Below, piece by piece: positions 1-10,334 of a stretch of 64,000 nucleotides of DNA. The stretch spans positions 248,001 to 312,000 of the forward strand of contig NW_015961961.1 of assembly GCF_000497045.1 (NCBI RefSeq), in the 5' to 3' direction. How positions within the stretch are numbered: the first letter of the stretch is position 1; each line of letters starts with the position of its first letter. The position numbers were made by a program, and so were the translations under genes. The notes beneath the pieces were generated by a model. That model did no database searches. It had not been told where the DNA came from and saw only the letters and a program-made list of their open reading frames with translations. The DNA is from Kalmanozyma brasiliensis GHG001 (Eukaryota > Basidiomycota > Ustilaginomycetes > Ustilaginales).

Positions 1-1053
1 TACTTCTCGTTCTTGGGATCCGCGAGGAAGTCGTTGAAGAGCAGGCGGCCGAATCCCTTCTGGACGAGCTTCGAGTAAGGGCTGTGGAACAGAGTGTAGT
101 CAAAGTCGTCCACCTTGATCGAGGCAAGAGCGGCAGCATCGGCGTGACCGTTAGCACCGTTGGCGGCACCGTCTCTGAGCTTGGCAGCACGTTGACGGTA
201 AGCGTCGTAGGTCTTGTCGAGGCATCCGAGGTAGGTCTGGAGCGTCTCGGGGCCGTCAACCTCGGGGTATTCTGACGAGAGGTTGGGCTTGTAGAAGTCC
301 CAGTAGTTGCTCATGTGCGTGCCGTGAGCGGGCTCAAAGACGAGAGGAGCGTCAGGGCCGATGAGCATCGCAACGGCACCAGCGCCACCGACGGGACGTG
401 CTGAACCCTCGGCGTAGATGGCAATGTCACCAGCGACGACAATGGCGTCACGGCCGTCCCACGAGCTGCTCTCCACCCAGTTGATGGCGTTGAAGAGCGC
501 AGCAGTGCCACCGTAGCAGGCGTTCTTGCTGTCAATGCCCTCGATGTTGTTGTTTCCAGAGGGACCAAAGAGGTCCATGAGCACGGTCTTGACCGACTTG
601 GACTTGTCGATGATGGTCTCGGTACCAACATCGAGACGGCCGATGCTGCGGGGGTCGATGTTGTTCTTCTCGAGAAGACCAGAGACAACCGAAAGAGCAA
701 ACGAGTTGATGTCCTCTCGGTCGTCGGTGCAAGCCATGTACTTCTGACCGAAGCCGATGGTGTACTTGCCCTTGGCTACACCGTCAAAGTCCTCGAGCTC
801 ATCTTCCGAGATGCACTGTTTGAAGGGGGAGAAAGAGGGTGAAAGGGTCAGCTTCAGAAGCTCTTTGCGTAGAATGGTAGCGATGCGCTCTAGCTCTTTG
901 CGGTCGACCTCCTCGTCGCTATCAGCCCCTTCGTGGCATCGTTGCAGCAAAGCGAAGCGAGCGAGCTGGAGCTCGTTGGACGAGAGTACGTACCCTACGG
1001 GGAAAGTAGATCTCGATGGCCTTGATTCCGACGTTCTGGGGGCGGGTCGACAT
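1..1053 (-). CDS. ERG13: HMG-CoA synthase, 5' part (cut by window edge)
   Basis: Condenses acetyl-CoA with acetoacetyl-CoA to HMG-CoA in the cytosolic mevalonate/ergosterol pathway. Exon 1 is 1053-994 and encodes 20 residues beginning MSTRPQNVG and ending IYFPRR. A 178-nt intron (donor GTACGT at 993, acceptor CAG ending at 816) precedes exon 2, 815-1, which runs off the window. About 291 of the roughly 450-500 residues usual for the family are visible. The family motif GTETIIDKSKSVK holds the catalytic Glu (about residue 86), and NACYGGTAAL holds the acyl-carrying Cys (about residue 120). The joined reading IYFPRR-CISEDELEDFDG follows the yeast protein without gap or insertion, which fixes both splice sites. 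The start is the only Met giving the conserved N-terminus. Identification is firm; the C-terminal half lies outside the window. Confidence 0.95.
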
Positions 1054-2017
1054 GTTTGCAGAGTATGTTGGGATGTGGATGGTGGAAGAGGGAATGAAGC
1101 CTGTGCGAGGTAGCGGACGAATGAGTGATGCAGTGGGTCGGTGAGCCAACACCTTTCACCGGTCAGTTGTCGATCAAGCTCAAATCGGTCAAATCCACTC
1201 TGCAGCTCGAGGGAAAAACGGACAACTGGCCAAAGAGCAACACTACGCTCGCCTCATTCACTCTCGCTCGCTCGCTCCAACGCGACACACGCATGCACCC
1301 TCGGAAGCGCACGCTTGCATTCACCCTCTTTCGCCCACTACACGCACGCAGCGAAGTTCATCACGAAGAGGCAGTGCGAGCAAGAGAGCTAGGCCAATCA
1401 AGCGTGGCCAGTGCTGCAAGAAGAAATCAAAAAAGAAAGCCAGAGTTTTTGCGTGGCAACGCGTTGAGAAGAGGCACTGGAGCCGTTGAAGCCAGCATGA
1501 ATTGCCGTTCTTAAAAATTGGACCGCGGTCGGGTGGCGGGTCCAAGCGCGTTTGCCTGCTGCTGCTGCTCGCAGATCAGAAGGAATGAAGAAGACTCGAA
1601 ATCTGGACCAGAGTCGCCTGACACGCAGGAAGAACACGCGAGACACCCTTTTCTCAAGAAATCGTGCCATTTCGGCTGGTCTCCAAGCCAACAAGGTTTC
1701 TCCGCTGCTGAAAAGGCCAGCCCAACAACAAACAAATCGGGGCTTCTTCTTTGGCTGCACAGCACAGCCAGCTCGAAATCGATTTGAGCCACAGCAGGAA
1801 AAGTGGGTCGATTTTCGCTCGTCTGTTCGCCCGACTTGCCCCGCAGAGCGGATCTCACCGCGACAACCTTCGAAAGCTAGATCGGCGATCGGCGCACCAT
1901 CAGGCTCCTCTGCTCACGACGAAGACGGACAACGACCAAACGAGCTTGGCTGAGTCCATAGCATTGTCATTCATATCGGAACGAGGTGAATGAGAGTCTT
2001 CATGTGCGATCGCCGTT
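1054..2017. other. Intergenic: HMG-CoA synthase upstream region and U2AF65 downstream region
   Basis: No coding region with family resemblance or convincing length was seen on either strand. The region should hold the HMG-CoA synthase promoter and the U2AF65 3' UTR. A CCAAT pentamer occurs at 1394-1398, about 340 bases upstream of the synthase start; whether it is used is unknown. Runs of CTCGCTCGCTCG-type sequence near 1262-1275 are low complexity. Confidence 0.5.
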
Positions 2018-4105
2018 CTAAGCAGCAGCCCCACCCCTCGCCTGGGTAGCAGTATCATCAGCATCCCTACCTCCATCCTCATCACCCGGCCAGTCGTCCT
2101 CCTTCAAAAAGGCACAGATGACCGTCCTGCCCCCAAACGACCTCCCCGCAATAGCCTTGAGCGCGGCTGCACACCCTTCTGTCTCTCTGTACCTCACATA
2201 CACCCTTCCTACCCCTTCCCTCTCCTTGCTATCTGCGCTCGTCTCTGCCTGGGTGCGCTTCCACGCCTGTGCGGCCGCCCCTTTGCTCTCCTTCGCCGGC
2301 CTTGGAATCCTCACATCCTCGACCACTCCATACTTCGCACACTCCTCCCGGATGTCCTCTACGATATCCGCATACTCCTCGTCGTCCTGCAGCTCTTCGG
2401 GGGTGACCATATTCAACAACACCATGCATTGTGTTGGCTCGCCTGCATCCCCTCCCTCACCTGCAAAGCTCGGCACCCCCACCGGGGTGGCGATGGCAGC
2501 AGCCTTCTTCTCACTCCCCACACTCGCCCGTTGCACCACCAAATTCCTCTCCCCCAACTCCATCCCGTTCAACCCTTGACACGCTAGATCCGTCAATGCG
2601 GTGTCCACATATTCGCAAAACGCAAACCCTTTCGACGCACCCGTCCCTGCATCTTTGACCAAGTTGAACGCGCGCAGTTCGCCAAACGCCTGCAGCAGCT
2701 CTACCACCTGGTCGTCCGTCAGATACGTCGGCAGTCCACCGACAAAGATCTTATGCGGCGAATCGGGCACATTCGTACTGATCACACCTGGCACATGGAT
2801 CGAGAGGGGAGGTCGAACGTCCGGTCCCGTGTAATCTTTCGGTCGTCGAATCTTGAGCGATTGGGATTGAAAGACGATGCCGTCAAAAGACATGGCGTTG
2901 GTCGCCTCCTCAGGGTGACGGAACTCAACGAATGCGTAACCCTTGTCGACGTTGACCTGCGCAGAGACGGCCGGATCGCCCGGTTCGGTGCCGAGTTGGA
3001 GTTTGTGCATCTGTTCGTTGAAGAATGCGATGATGTTGGGTTCGGTGGTTTGGTGCGTGATGTTGCCGACGTAGAGACGACGTGCTTGGCGGTTGGCGTT
3101 TTGGGTTGCGAGCTCGGCGGGCGAGGGACCTTGCGAGGAAGGGTGAGCGCCGTTGTCGGGGCCGTGGCCAGCGTGGGGAGGGTAGGGCTGCGATCGACCG
3201 TACGGCTGTTGCTGATGCATAGAGGGGTGAGACTGATAGCCATGGTCGTGCTGAGGCGGGTATGGGCGGAAATGAGGAGGTCCACCGCGATGAGGATGGA
3301 TCGGTTGCCCGCCCATGTGGATGGGCGGCAGCGGCAATCCCACACCGGGCGGCACGCCTGGACCGTTGACACCGAGGTTCACGGGCGGCATGCCTACCAG
3401 CCGAGTCTGACCAGGGATGCCAAACAGGCCGGTTGCCTTGGCAGCGAGAGCGCTGGTGCCCTCGAACCCAGGGGCGGGGATGTCCCATTTCGAGTCCGGC
3501 CTAGGTCGCTCGCTGATGGGGAGAGTGCCTTCCGGTGTGGGACTGCGACGCACCGAAGGGCTGCTGTCACGCCCCTCGGCGCTTCTCCAGTCACCACCGC
3601 GGCTCCTGCTGCCGCGATCGTGGTAGTAATCATCGTCGTCATACCTCGAGCGGTCCCTGCGGCCTGGGTATCGGTCGTCTCCCCGATCGCGGTGATCTCG
3701 TCGATACGAGTAGCCATCCCTTCCGTCACGGCTGCCTCTGCTCCCGCTTCCAGTACCGTAGTAGTCGTCCTCTCTGCGTCGACGACGGCGGTTCTCGTCA
3801 TCATAGCTGTCGCGCCTGTCCCGATCGTCACGCTGTGACTTGCGTGGATATCGGTCATGGTCGTCGCGATCGTCCGCGTCCCTTCGTTTGCGGGAGCTCG
3901 AGGAAGCATCACGGTCGTCCTCGTATCCATCTCTGCCTGCTCTACGGTCCCTGCGGTCTCGGTCGCGATGGCTGTCCCTGTCTCGATGGCGGCTGTAGTC
4001 TTGCTCGCGGTCTCGACCGGACGAGCTGTTGGTGCGGTCCTTGTTGGCCTTGCTTCGAACTTCGTCCTCGATGCCGGCGAGGAAGGCATCCGCCGAGTCC
4101 GACAT
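2018..4105 (-). CDS. U2AF65: U2AF large subunit (U2AF65/Mud2-type splicing factor)
   Basis: Recognises the polypyrimidine tract at 3' splice sites as a heterodimer with U2AF35 in the nucleus. The 695-residue protein has an arginine-aspartate-rich arm (about 30-185), then the U2AF35-binding ligand motif KWDIPAPGFE (206-215, with the family's key Trp at 207), a Gly/Pro/His-rich linker (235-330), RRM1 (about 341-425, RNP2 LYVGNI and RNP1 KGYAFVEF), RRM2 (451-528, IFVGGL and KGFAFCEY), and a C-terminal UHM (about 558-670) with the G-R-S-F-G loop that takes the place of an Arg-x-Phe motif. The Met at 4105 is chosen because upstream in-frame sequence would overlap the neighbouring Prp40 coding region and resembles nothing. 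The arm is RD/ER-rich with few RS dipeptides, unlike metazoan U2AF65. No intron is needed. It is divergent from PRP40 across 247 bases. Confidence 0.95.
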   Translation of the reverse strand: MSDSADAFLAGIEDEVRSKANKDRTNSSSGRDREQDYSRHRDRDSHRDRDRRDRRAGRDGYEDDRDASSSSRKRRDADDRDDHDRYPRKSQRDDRDRRDSYDDENRRRRRREDDYYGTGSGSRGSRDGRDGYSYRRDHRDRGDDRYPGRRDRSRYDDDDYYHDRGSRSRGGDWRSAEGRDSSPSVRRSPTPEGTLPISERPRPDSKWDIPAPGFEGTSALAAKATGLFGIPGQTRLVGMPPVNLGVNGPGVPPGVGLPLPPIHMGGQPIHPHRGGPPHFRPYPPQHDHGYQSHPSMHQQQPYGRSQPYPPHAGHGPDNGAHPSSQGPSPAELATQNANRQARRLYVGNITHQTTEPNIIAFFNEQMHKLQLGTEPGDPAVSAQVNVDKGYAFVEFRHPEEATNAMSFDGIVFQSQSLKIRRPKDYTGPDVRPPLSIHVPGVISTNVPDSPHKIFVGGLPTYLTDDQVVELLQAFGELRAFNLVKDAGTGASKGFAFCEYVDTALTDLACQGLNGMELGERNLVVQRASVGSEKKAAAIATPVGVPSFAGEGGDAGEPTQCMVLLNMVTPEELQDDEEYADIVEDIREECAKYGVVEDVRIPRPAKESKGAAAQAWKRTQAETSADSKEREGVGRVYVRYRETEGCAAALKAIAGRSFGGRTVICAFLKEDDWPGDEDGGRDADDTATQARGGAAA

Positions 4106-4352
4106 AGTAAATGTTGATGGCAGCAGCTGATGTGGAAGTGCTGAGCGTGAGGAAGTAAGATTGTCAAAGCGGATGGTGCGAAGAATGTTTATGAAAAGCC
4201 ACACAAATTCAGGCTCGTCAGCTGCAGGGCTTCTGTCCGAGTCCCGCACTCTCTCCAGAAAGGGTCTTGAGGAAGATTTCTCAAAGCGCTCTTTCTCCGC
4301 TCCGTATCCTCTCCTCCTCATTCGCTTCCCACCCTTCTCGCTGGGATCCAAG
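4106..4352. promoter_or_regulatory. Shared divergent promoter of U2AF65 and PRP40
   Basis: Only 247 bases separate the two start codons, so both promoters and both 5' leaders must fit here. No clear TATA box was seen. The arrangement allows co-regulation of two splicing factors; this is inferred from geometry only. Confidence 0.6.
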
Positions 4353-6167
4353 ATGTCAGCCCCAGCACCCTGGACGGAGCACCGCACGCCGGAAGGCCGG
4401 CCGTACTGGTACCACACCACGGAGCGGCGTTCGGTCTGGGAGAAGCCGTCCGAGCTCAAAACCCCACGGGAGCGGGCGCTCGAGTCGACGCCTTGGAAAG
4501 AATACAAGTCGGGCGAGCGATCGTACTACGTGCACTCTGTCACGAAGCAGTCCACTTGGACACTCCCTGCTGAGCTCAAGCAGATTCTCGACACGTACCC
4601 CATCGACGGTGCCGTCTCCGCAGCAGCCTCTCCACGCGTCACAAGCAATGTTCAATCCCCCGCGCCGGCGCAGAGCCCGTACCCCACATCGCCACATGCA
4701 GCATCGACCTCGTCTCCAAACCCCACTCGAGCAGCTGCACCTCGCACAACAGCGCACACGACCATGACAGGCACCCCCGAGCTCAACTTCAAAAACGACC
4801 ACGCCGGCGCCGAGGCAGCGTTCACCAACCTCCTCCGCGAAACGGGCGTCGACGTCGACTGGACCTGGGAAACCACTATGCGGAGCATCATCACCAACCC
4901 ACTGTACAAGGCGCTCAAGAGCATCGCGGAGCGCAAAGCTGCGTTTCACAAGTACGTCGACGAGCTGCGACGCGAGCGGGCAGAGGAGTCGAGAAGGAGG
5001 GTGGAACAGCTCAAGCCGGGTTTCAAGCAGCTGATTCTGGGGGAGAGCAGGTTGAAGGCGTATTCGAGCTTTGATAGTGCCAAGAAGTTTCTGGGGGGTA
5101 CGGCGGTGTGGAGACAGGCGAGGGGGGATGAGGAAGCAAGGGAGGTGTGGGAGACGGTCATGGCGGAGGTGCGAGAGGCGAACAAGGTGGAGGAGGAGAG
5201 AATCAGGAAGAGAAACATGGACATGCTCCTGGCGCTCCTCAAAACATTTGAAGCCGACGTATTCACCCGCTGGCGCGACGCACATCGAACCATTCTCGAG
5301 TCGCAGGAGTACACGGAGGATCCGCACCTCTCGTCCATGGATCTGGGCGACATGCTACAGGTCTTCGAAGAGCTCATGAAGACGATCGAGGCGGACTCTG
5401 ATGCTGCCAAGCGTCGTCAACTGGATGCGAAACGACGCAAAGAGCGACACAACAGGGATGCGTTCAAGACGCTGCTCCGCACGCTGCAGGGACAGGGGAA
5501 GATCAAACCGCGTTCGACGTGGGGTGAGGTGTTGCCACTCATCAAGGATGATCCTGACTTCCTCCGCGTGGTGGGTCAGCCGGGGAGCACGCCGCTCGAT
5601 CTGTTCTTCGACCTCGTCGACGAGCTCGATCAAGAGTTGGAACGACAGACCGCCGATGCGCTGCAGCATATCTCTGCCTCGGGCCACTCTGTGACACCCA
5701 CCACCACCGAGGAGGACTTTCTTACCTGGACTACTGGGGTGGATGTCCCCGCAGACACACTCAAGCAGATCTACCACGAGCTGGTATCCTATCTTGCCGA
5801 GGAACAGGAGCGCAAAGCCACCGACGAACGCAGGAAGCTCGAACGCAAGCATCGACACAGCATCGAAGATCTGCGGTATGCGTTCAAGAAGGTCGAGCCG
5901 CCACTGGACCTCGATGCATCGTGGGAGGACGTCAAGGGGCGAGTGGAGGGGCTGGCCGAGTTCAAGGATGCCGAGAAGGAGGACGAGAGGGTGCCCAGGT
6001 GGGCATGGGATAAGTTTGTAAGAAGGCAGAAGGAGAAGGAGCGCGAGATGGAGGAGGGCAGGAAGCGCAAGGAGAGGCAGGAGTCGGCTGGTAAGGAGAT
6101 CGAGACCAAGGTGAAGAGAGTCAGAAGGGACGACGAGGAGTCGGAGCCCGAGGAGGGGGAGGTGTAA
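4353..6167 (+). CDS. PRP40: Prp40-type U1 snRNP-associated WW/FF-domain splicing factor
   Basis: Prp40 bridges U1 snRNP at the 5' splice site to the branch-point proteins during early spliceosome assembly. The 604-residue product has two N-terminal WW domains (Trp pairs at 7/29 and 48/69, each closed by a conserved Pro), a Ser/Pro-rich linker (about 85-140), then a series of FF domains beginning about residue 145 (AEAAFTNLL...WTWE...YKAL) and continuing to about 545, with charged helical spacers. The C-terminus is a Lys/Arg/Glu tail ending SEPEEGEV. The start at 4353 puts WW1 right at the N-terminus, as in yeast Prp40; the frame is open 64 codons further upstream, but that part lies in the intergenic region and matches nothing. 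Single exon. Lysine/arginine-rich coding with no sign of transfer. Confidence 0.94.
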   Translation: MSAPAPWTEHRTPEGRPYWYHTTERRSVWEKPSELKTPRERALESTPWKEYKSGERSYYVHSVTKQSTWTLPAELKQILDTYPIDGAVSAAASPRVTSNVQSPAPAQSPYPTSPHAASTSSPNPTRAAAPRTTAHTTMTGTPELNFKNDHAGAEAAFTNLLRETGVDVDWTWETTMRSIITNPLYKALKSIAERKAAFHKYVDELRRERAEESRRRVEQLKPGFKQLILGESRLKAYSSFDSAKKFLGGTAVWRQARGDEEAREVWETVMAEVREANKVEEERIRKRNMDMLLALLKTFEADVFTRWRDAHRTILESQEYTEDPHLSSMDLGDMLQVFEELMKTIEADSDAAKRRQLDAKRRKERHNRDAFKTLLRTLQGQGKIKPRSTWGEVLPLIKDDPDFLRVVGQPGSTPLDLFFDLVDELDQELERQTADALQHISASGHSVTPTTTEEDFLTWTTGVDVPADTLKQIYHELVSYLAEEQERKATDERRKLERKHRHSIEDLRYAFKKVEPPLDLDASWEDVKGRVEGLAEFKDAEKEDERVPRWAWDKFVRRQKEKEREMEEGRKRKERQESAGKEIETKVKRVRRDDEESEPEEGEV

Positions 6168-6556
6168 GGTGCTCCGCACCTGGGCGACCATCGCTCGTGA
6201 GATGTGAGTTTCACTTTTGTAGGGCGCTTACAATGCGAACGGTGTATCGCCGCTGCCGTTCCTGTGGTCTTCTCTGTGAGTCTCTGAGGCCTGCGCGTCA
6301 AAACGTCAGTGTGAGCCTCGACTGCGGGAGAGTTGCTCAATCGCGAATGGTCATTTGCGCAACTCATGCAGATGAATGTTGAACAAGAGGGTTCGATTCG
6401 AAGAGAGCGAGCAGAACGAAAGGGAGATAGGTTATACAAAGGGGGAATCTGGGCGGGTTGCCTGCACGCTGACCTCTGTGGCCGTATGCGCGAGGCTGAT
6501 GTGTGCAAGGAAGGAATGTTCCAAAGTTACAATTGATCCTCTCTGGGCCGTGCAAC
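6168..6556. other. Convergent 3' region between PRP40 and CDC55
   Basis: The two genes point toward each other here, so this holds both 3' UTRs and terminators. No coding sequence or structured RNA was recognised. Confidence 0.5.
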
Positions 6557-8328
6557 CTATGCCATGGGGATGCCTGCCGGGTTGTTCGCGCTGAAGATGA
6601 ACAAGTTGTTGGTCGCAGCGATGGCAATCGTGTTCTCCCTGGGGTGGTAGCTGGCGTGGAGGATTTTCTTGTTAAAGTCTGGGTTGTCGAGGTTGATCTG
6701 CCCTGGCGCACCGAGGGTGCTGTTGCCGCCCTTGTTGCCCTTCTTGCCCGCGCCCGCCATGCGTTTCGCCTTGAACGCCGACTTGTCCGCCTGCAGCACC
6801 ACGTCCGAGCTGTCGTCCTTGTCAAAGATGTGGAAGTAGTTGTTGTAGCTACCCGTCAGCACCTTCTTGCCGTCCGGCCCCCAGAGCGCTTCGAACTTGT
6901 CAAAGATGCAGTCGTTCTCGTAGAGGTCGCACAGCTTGGAGCGGAGGTGGTCGTGGATGGGGATCGTTTTGACCGGCTTGTTCTCCATGTTGACGTCCCA
7001 GATCTTGAGCGTGAGGTAGTCGCGCGAGAGGATGTATCGCCCGTCGCGCGAGAACTTGACGTCAGATATGCTGCTGATGATCTCGCTGAAGAAGGATTTG
7101 GTGGATGGGTCCTCTTCCTCCTCGAACTGCTTGGCATGCGCATCGCAGAGCGCCGAGTCTCGCATATCCGCCAGCTTGATCGTGCCCTTGGAACTCGAGT
7201 AGACGAACTGGTTGCAGTGGATGGGATGGAACTCGGCGGCCGTAATGACTTCTGTCAGCTCCTCCATGTTGACAGGCTTGATGTCGACAATGTTGAAGCT
7301 TTGATCGCTGATGTTGAGATTCCAGAGGTTGATGCGGAGATCGTCGGCACTGATGTAGGTCTCGCCATCCGAGTTGACCGAAATCGAGTTGATGTGGTAG
7401 GCGTGGGCGTTGGCGTAGATCTTGCGAGGAACAGCTGCAATGATGGTATCGACGGGTGTGAGACGGGGGAGACGAAGCCCGACTCCGCTTCCGGGTGCTG
7501 GCGTTGGGACGGGGAGCAAGGATGGGTGGACATCTGGATCGCGCGTTTGACCGTAGTTCATGTCGTTGTGATTGTTCTCGGCCACGAGCTTGAGCGTCTT
7601 TTCGAAGACCTTCCATAGCTTGATGGTCTTGTCGTTTGTACTGAGCAAGAAGTGAGCGGCGTTCTGTCTTCTGCACCACTTGATCTTGTTGATCTTTTCC
7701 TCGATTTCGAGCGACTTGAGATAGTCGAACTCTGGCTCGTGTGATTGGAACTCTGTGTGGAACTTGTATTCGCAGCCCTTTTTCTGTGGGAGGCGATAGA
7801 GACGCGATAAGCAAGATTTAATACGGTGACGAGGTCAGCTGGCGATTCCGGAGCATTGGGGAGGAGATGCGACGGCCTGATGGAGTACTTACGGAGTCAT
7901 TGCGCTCGAAAAGGACGACGCGGCCACCTTTGTCACCTGTGGCAAGGTAGTCTCCAGTGTGATCGAACTCGACGGTCGAGATGATATCGGCTGTCGGATG
8001 GAAGGAAGCGAGCAGCGAGACGGTGAGGACGGAAAGGGAAGTCAGGATCGATTGTCAGTAGGCTGGTCAGGGCGGAGGCACGCTTCGGGGCGCCGAAGAG
8101 CTAGCGTGCGACGAGCGCTACGCCAGACGGGCAGAGCGTCTACGCTAGCCTTTGCATGCTGCCGAAGTATGCCCTTGCATGTCTCGCGAAAGCATCAGCA
8201 GTAGCGGTCGTGCGCGATTGCCTCGATGATCTGGAAGACTTACCTTCGGTGATCTCCTCGACTTCGCCCTTGTCTCCGAAGCACTGGGCGAAGCGCCAGC
8301 CTCCAGATGGGTCTCCCTCCTTCTCCAT
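6557..8328 (-). CDS. CDC55: Protein phosphatase 2A regulatory subunit B (B55/Cdc55)
   Basis: A WD40 beta-propeller subunit that directs PP2A to substrates in mitotic exit and morphogenesis. Three exons: 8328-8244, 7990-7893 and 7783-6557, with introns of 253 and 109 nt carrying GTAAGT donors and CAG acceptors. Together they give 470 codons (469 residues), the normal length for B55. The joins produce the family sequence: EVEEITE then [26 protein letters not shown], then [20 protein letters not shown]. Further family signatures are [30 protein letters not shown] repeats, the [10 protein letters not shown] stretch and [18 protein letters not shown] short fungal-type insertion rich in Pro and Gly follows the second blade. 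Both splice joins are supported by frame and homology. Start context is good (A at -3). Confidence 0.95.
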
Positions 8329-9662
8329 TATGTCGAGGGTCGTATGCGATGAGGTTGTGTATCAGGGTCGGAAGAGCCAATGTCCGGAGAGATGCGGAAT
8401 GGAGCTGAGATGAAAAGTCCGACGCTTGATGGTGTTGGTCAAGTCACGGGTCGGACGGGAGGTGTGGTGAGAGTTGCGGGTGGAAGTAGTGAGCTGATGT
8501 ATTGCTGAGGTCGAGGGCGGGTCAGTCTAAGAGTCGGAAGACGAATGCTTTGGAGGCGACCAATCGTTGTACGCGACCGCTTTGGGTGACAGAGATGAGC
8601 TACGGATATGCTGTGCAGCAGGGCGACACTGTACTGAAACCTGTAATAGCTCTCAAGCTCAACGGCGATGCTGTAGAGTGGACCGAGCTTGCGATCGTAC
8701 TAGCTGATACGTAGACGTTGCTTGCCTCGCACGATAGCACGTAGGACGCGATTCCGGTTTCTAATGCGAGCCGATTTGGATTGGTGTCGTCGTGCAGCCT
8801 GTGTGCAGGTGCTCAGTCGTCCAGGCAGCGATGCTTCGCGGTTCGGTTGCCGAAGGTGCTGTGTCGCTTGTGGTCAGCGCTGTCGTGGTTGAAGATGGTC
8901 AAGACGATGGTGATGATTGTTGGATTGGTGGAGGACGATTAATTGATTGGCTGCCGCTTTTTTCGCCTGATCGGAATGAGCCACAGCCTCTGACTCTCTC
9001 TTTCTCCGCGAACGGGCTCGTGCTTAGAAGCTGTTGACTCCTGCAGCCGCCCTTTTTCGACATTTTTCATCAATTCGATGTCGCCTTGTGCAGTTGCATC
9101 GAGAAATGAGAAAAAGAAAATGCAGAGTTTTTTCCGAGCGGAGCCAAGGCCAGCATACCGCTTTCCATTCTGGGCTGTCAATCAGTCAACCACGCTATGG
9201 TTCAAGCCACACGAGTCGGGTCGACCGGCACACGACAGCCCATTTGCTAATGGCTGGACCTTCTATCACTGAGAGACATTGAACTCGTCTTCCAGCTCCT
9301 TGTTGGATGATGCACCTTTCTCGGAGCGCTGTCAGCATGGTGTCACCTGGTCCCTGCAGAACGGGCCAAGCGCACGGATCTGTCAAAGTTAGAGCTCGCA
9401 CGACCAGCAAGAAAAAGGAGAAAAAACAAAGGCTCCAAAATCTGAATCTCGAAAAAGCAGGCTAGACCGCGCGCACGAGCCAGCCTCCGGTGCTCGAGTT
9501 CTTCCTCGGCTCATCGGGGAGATCTGATCAGCCGATACCGATCCCTCAGCCTGCGCATCTCGCTCATACTAGGTCCATCAGGACTGGTGATCTGATCCAC
9601 CACACACGCCCACACAGGGAAGCGCAATGAGGGGGACATATGCATTGAGCGTCATCAGCTTT
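8329..9662. other. Intergenic: CDC55 upstream region and downstream of the X325-like gene
   Basis: No reading frame longer than about 85 codons with any protein-like character was seen on either strand. The region probably holds the CDC55 promoter and 5' leader plus the 3' UTR of the next gene. Confidence 0.45.
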
Positions 9663-10334
9663 TCAAGCGAGGGACAGAGCGCCAGCAACAAAAACGGGCA
9701 CCACCGCCGCAAACCAGCCCATCGACCTGACCGTCCCCTCCGCGCCATTGCTGTTCGATCTCGCCGGGGCGCTTGTCTGTGCTGCCGGGCTCGTGCTTGA
9801 TGTCGTCGTCGTCGTGTTCTCCTCGCCACCTCCACTGGAAGCTGCAGCGGTTAGTGAGTCCGTACACGTCACATTGCTTCCCACACTAGCGTCATCCGTG
9901 AAGACCACATCCGAGCACTGGTACAGATGTCCATGGACGTTGCTGATGAATTCGACCATGAGCGTCGCGTTGGTTCCAGCCCCCGTTCCGGCCGCCGTAG
10001 CGTTGGCGTGGAAGCAAAACTCGCCCTCTCCCTTGATCGCCAGGTCTTGCCTCAGAGGAGGAGCTGCTAGGAAAGACTGCGACGAGTTGGGAAGCGAGTA
10101 GGAGATATAGATGTTTACGGTGGCCGCGTCGTGGTGGCTATCGATCGAGACGGGGCCGTTGCGGTAATACCACGGCTGACGAGGGAGGAGAGGGTTTGAG
10201 AAGCCACCGCAGAAGTTGTTGTTCTCGAGATCTTCGTCGAAGCCGCGCGTGAGGGGGTAGTCCAGCGTGAAATGGGCCAAAGTTGAAGAGGCGAGTGCCA
10301 GAACGGCGAGGGTGGTCGTCGTCAGGAACTTCAT
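9663..10334 (-). CDS. X325/BIM1-like GPI-anchored copper-binding protein (LPMO-like fold)
   Basis: 223 residues. The signal peptide (1-20) is predicted to be cut just before His21, giving a mature N-terminus HFTLDYP, the hallmark of the histidine-brace X325 family whose Cryptococcus member Bim1 helps copper acquisition. Family features are the R-G-F-D-E-D stretch, FCGGF (Cys42), and NVHGHLYQCSD (134-142, Cys140), plus Cys107 and Cys157 as likely disulfide partners. Candidate copper ligands are His21 (mature residue 1), His67 or His68 and Asp142; the exact second and third ligands are inferred. Several N-glycosylation sequons are present. The C-terminus is Thr/Ser-rich, then SNSNGAEG as a candidate GPI attachment site, then a hydrophobic tail. 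Probably acts at the plasma membrane/cell wall. Family members are not established as polysaccharide oxidases. Confidence 0.87.
   Translation of the reverse strand: MKFLTTTTLAVLALASSTLAHFTLDYPLTRGFDEDLENNNFCGGFSNPLLPRQPWYYRNGPVSIDSHHDAATVNIYISYSLPNSSQSFLAAPPLRQDLAIKGEGEFCFHANATAAGTGAGTNATLMVEFISNVHGHLYQCSDVVFTDDASVGSNVTCTDSLTAAASSGGGEENTTTTTSSTSPAAQTSAPARSNSNGAEGTVRSMGWFAAVVPVFVAGALSLA

Noticed and set aside
2753..3838. 361-codon open frame on the plus strand
   Set aside because: Antisense of U2AF65; low-complexity Val/Ala/Arg content produced by the complement of the RD arm and linker.
4106..4507. In-frame N-terminal extension of U2AF65 by 134 codons
   Set aside because: It would overlap PRP40 coding sequence and has no resemblance to U2AF65; the Met at 4105 starts the expected N-terminus.
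6503..7618. 371-codon open frame on the plus strand
   Set aside because: Antisense of CDC55 exon 3; no domain.
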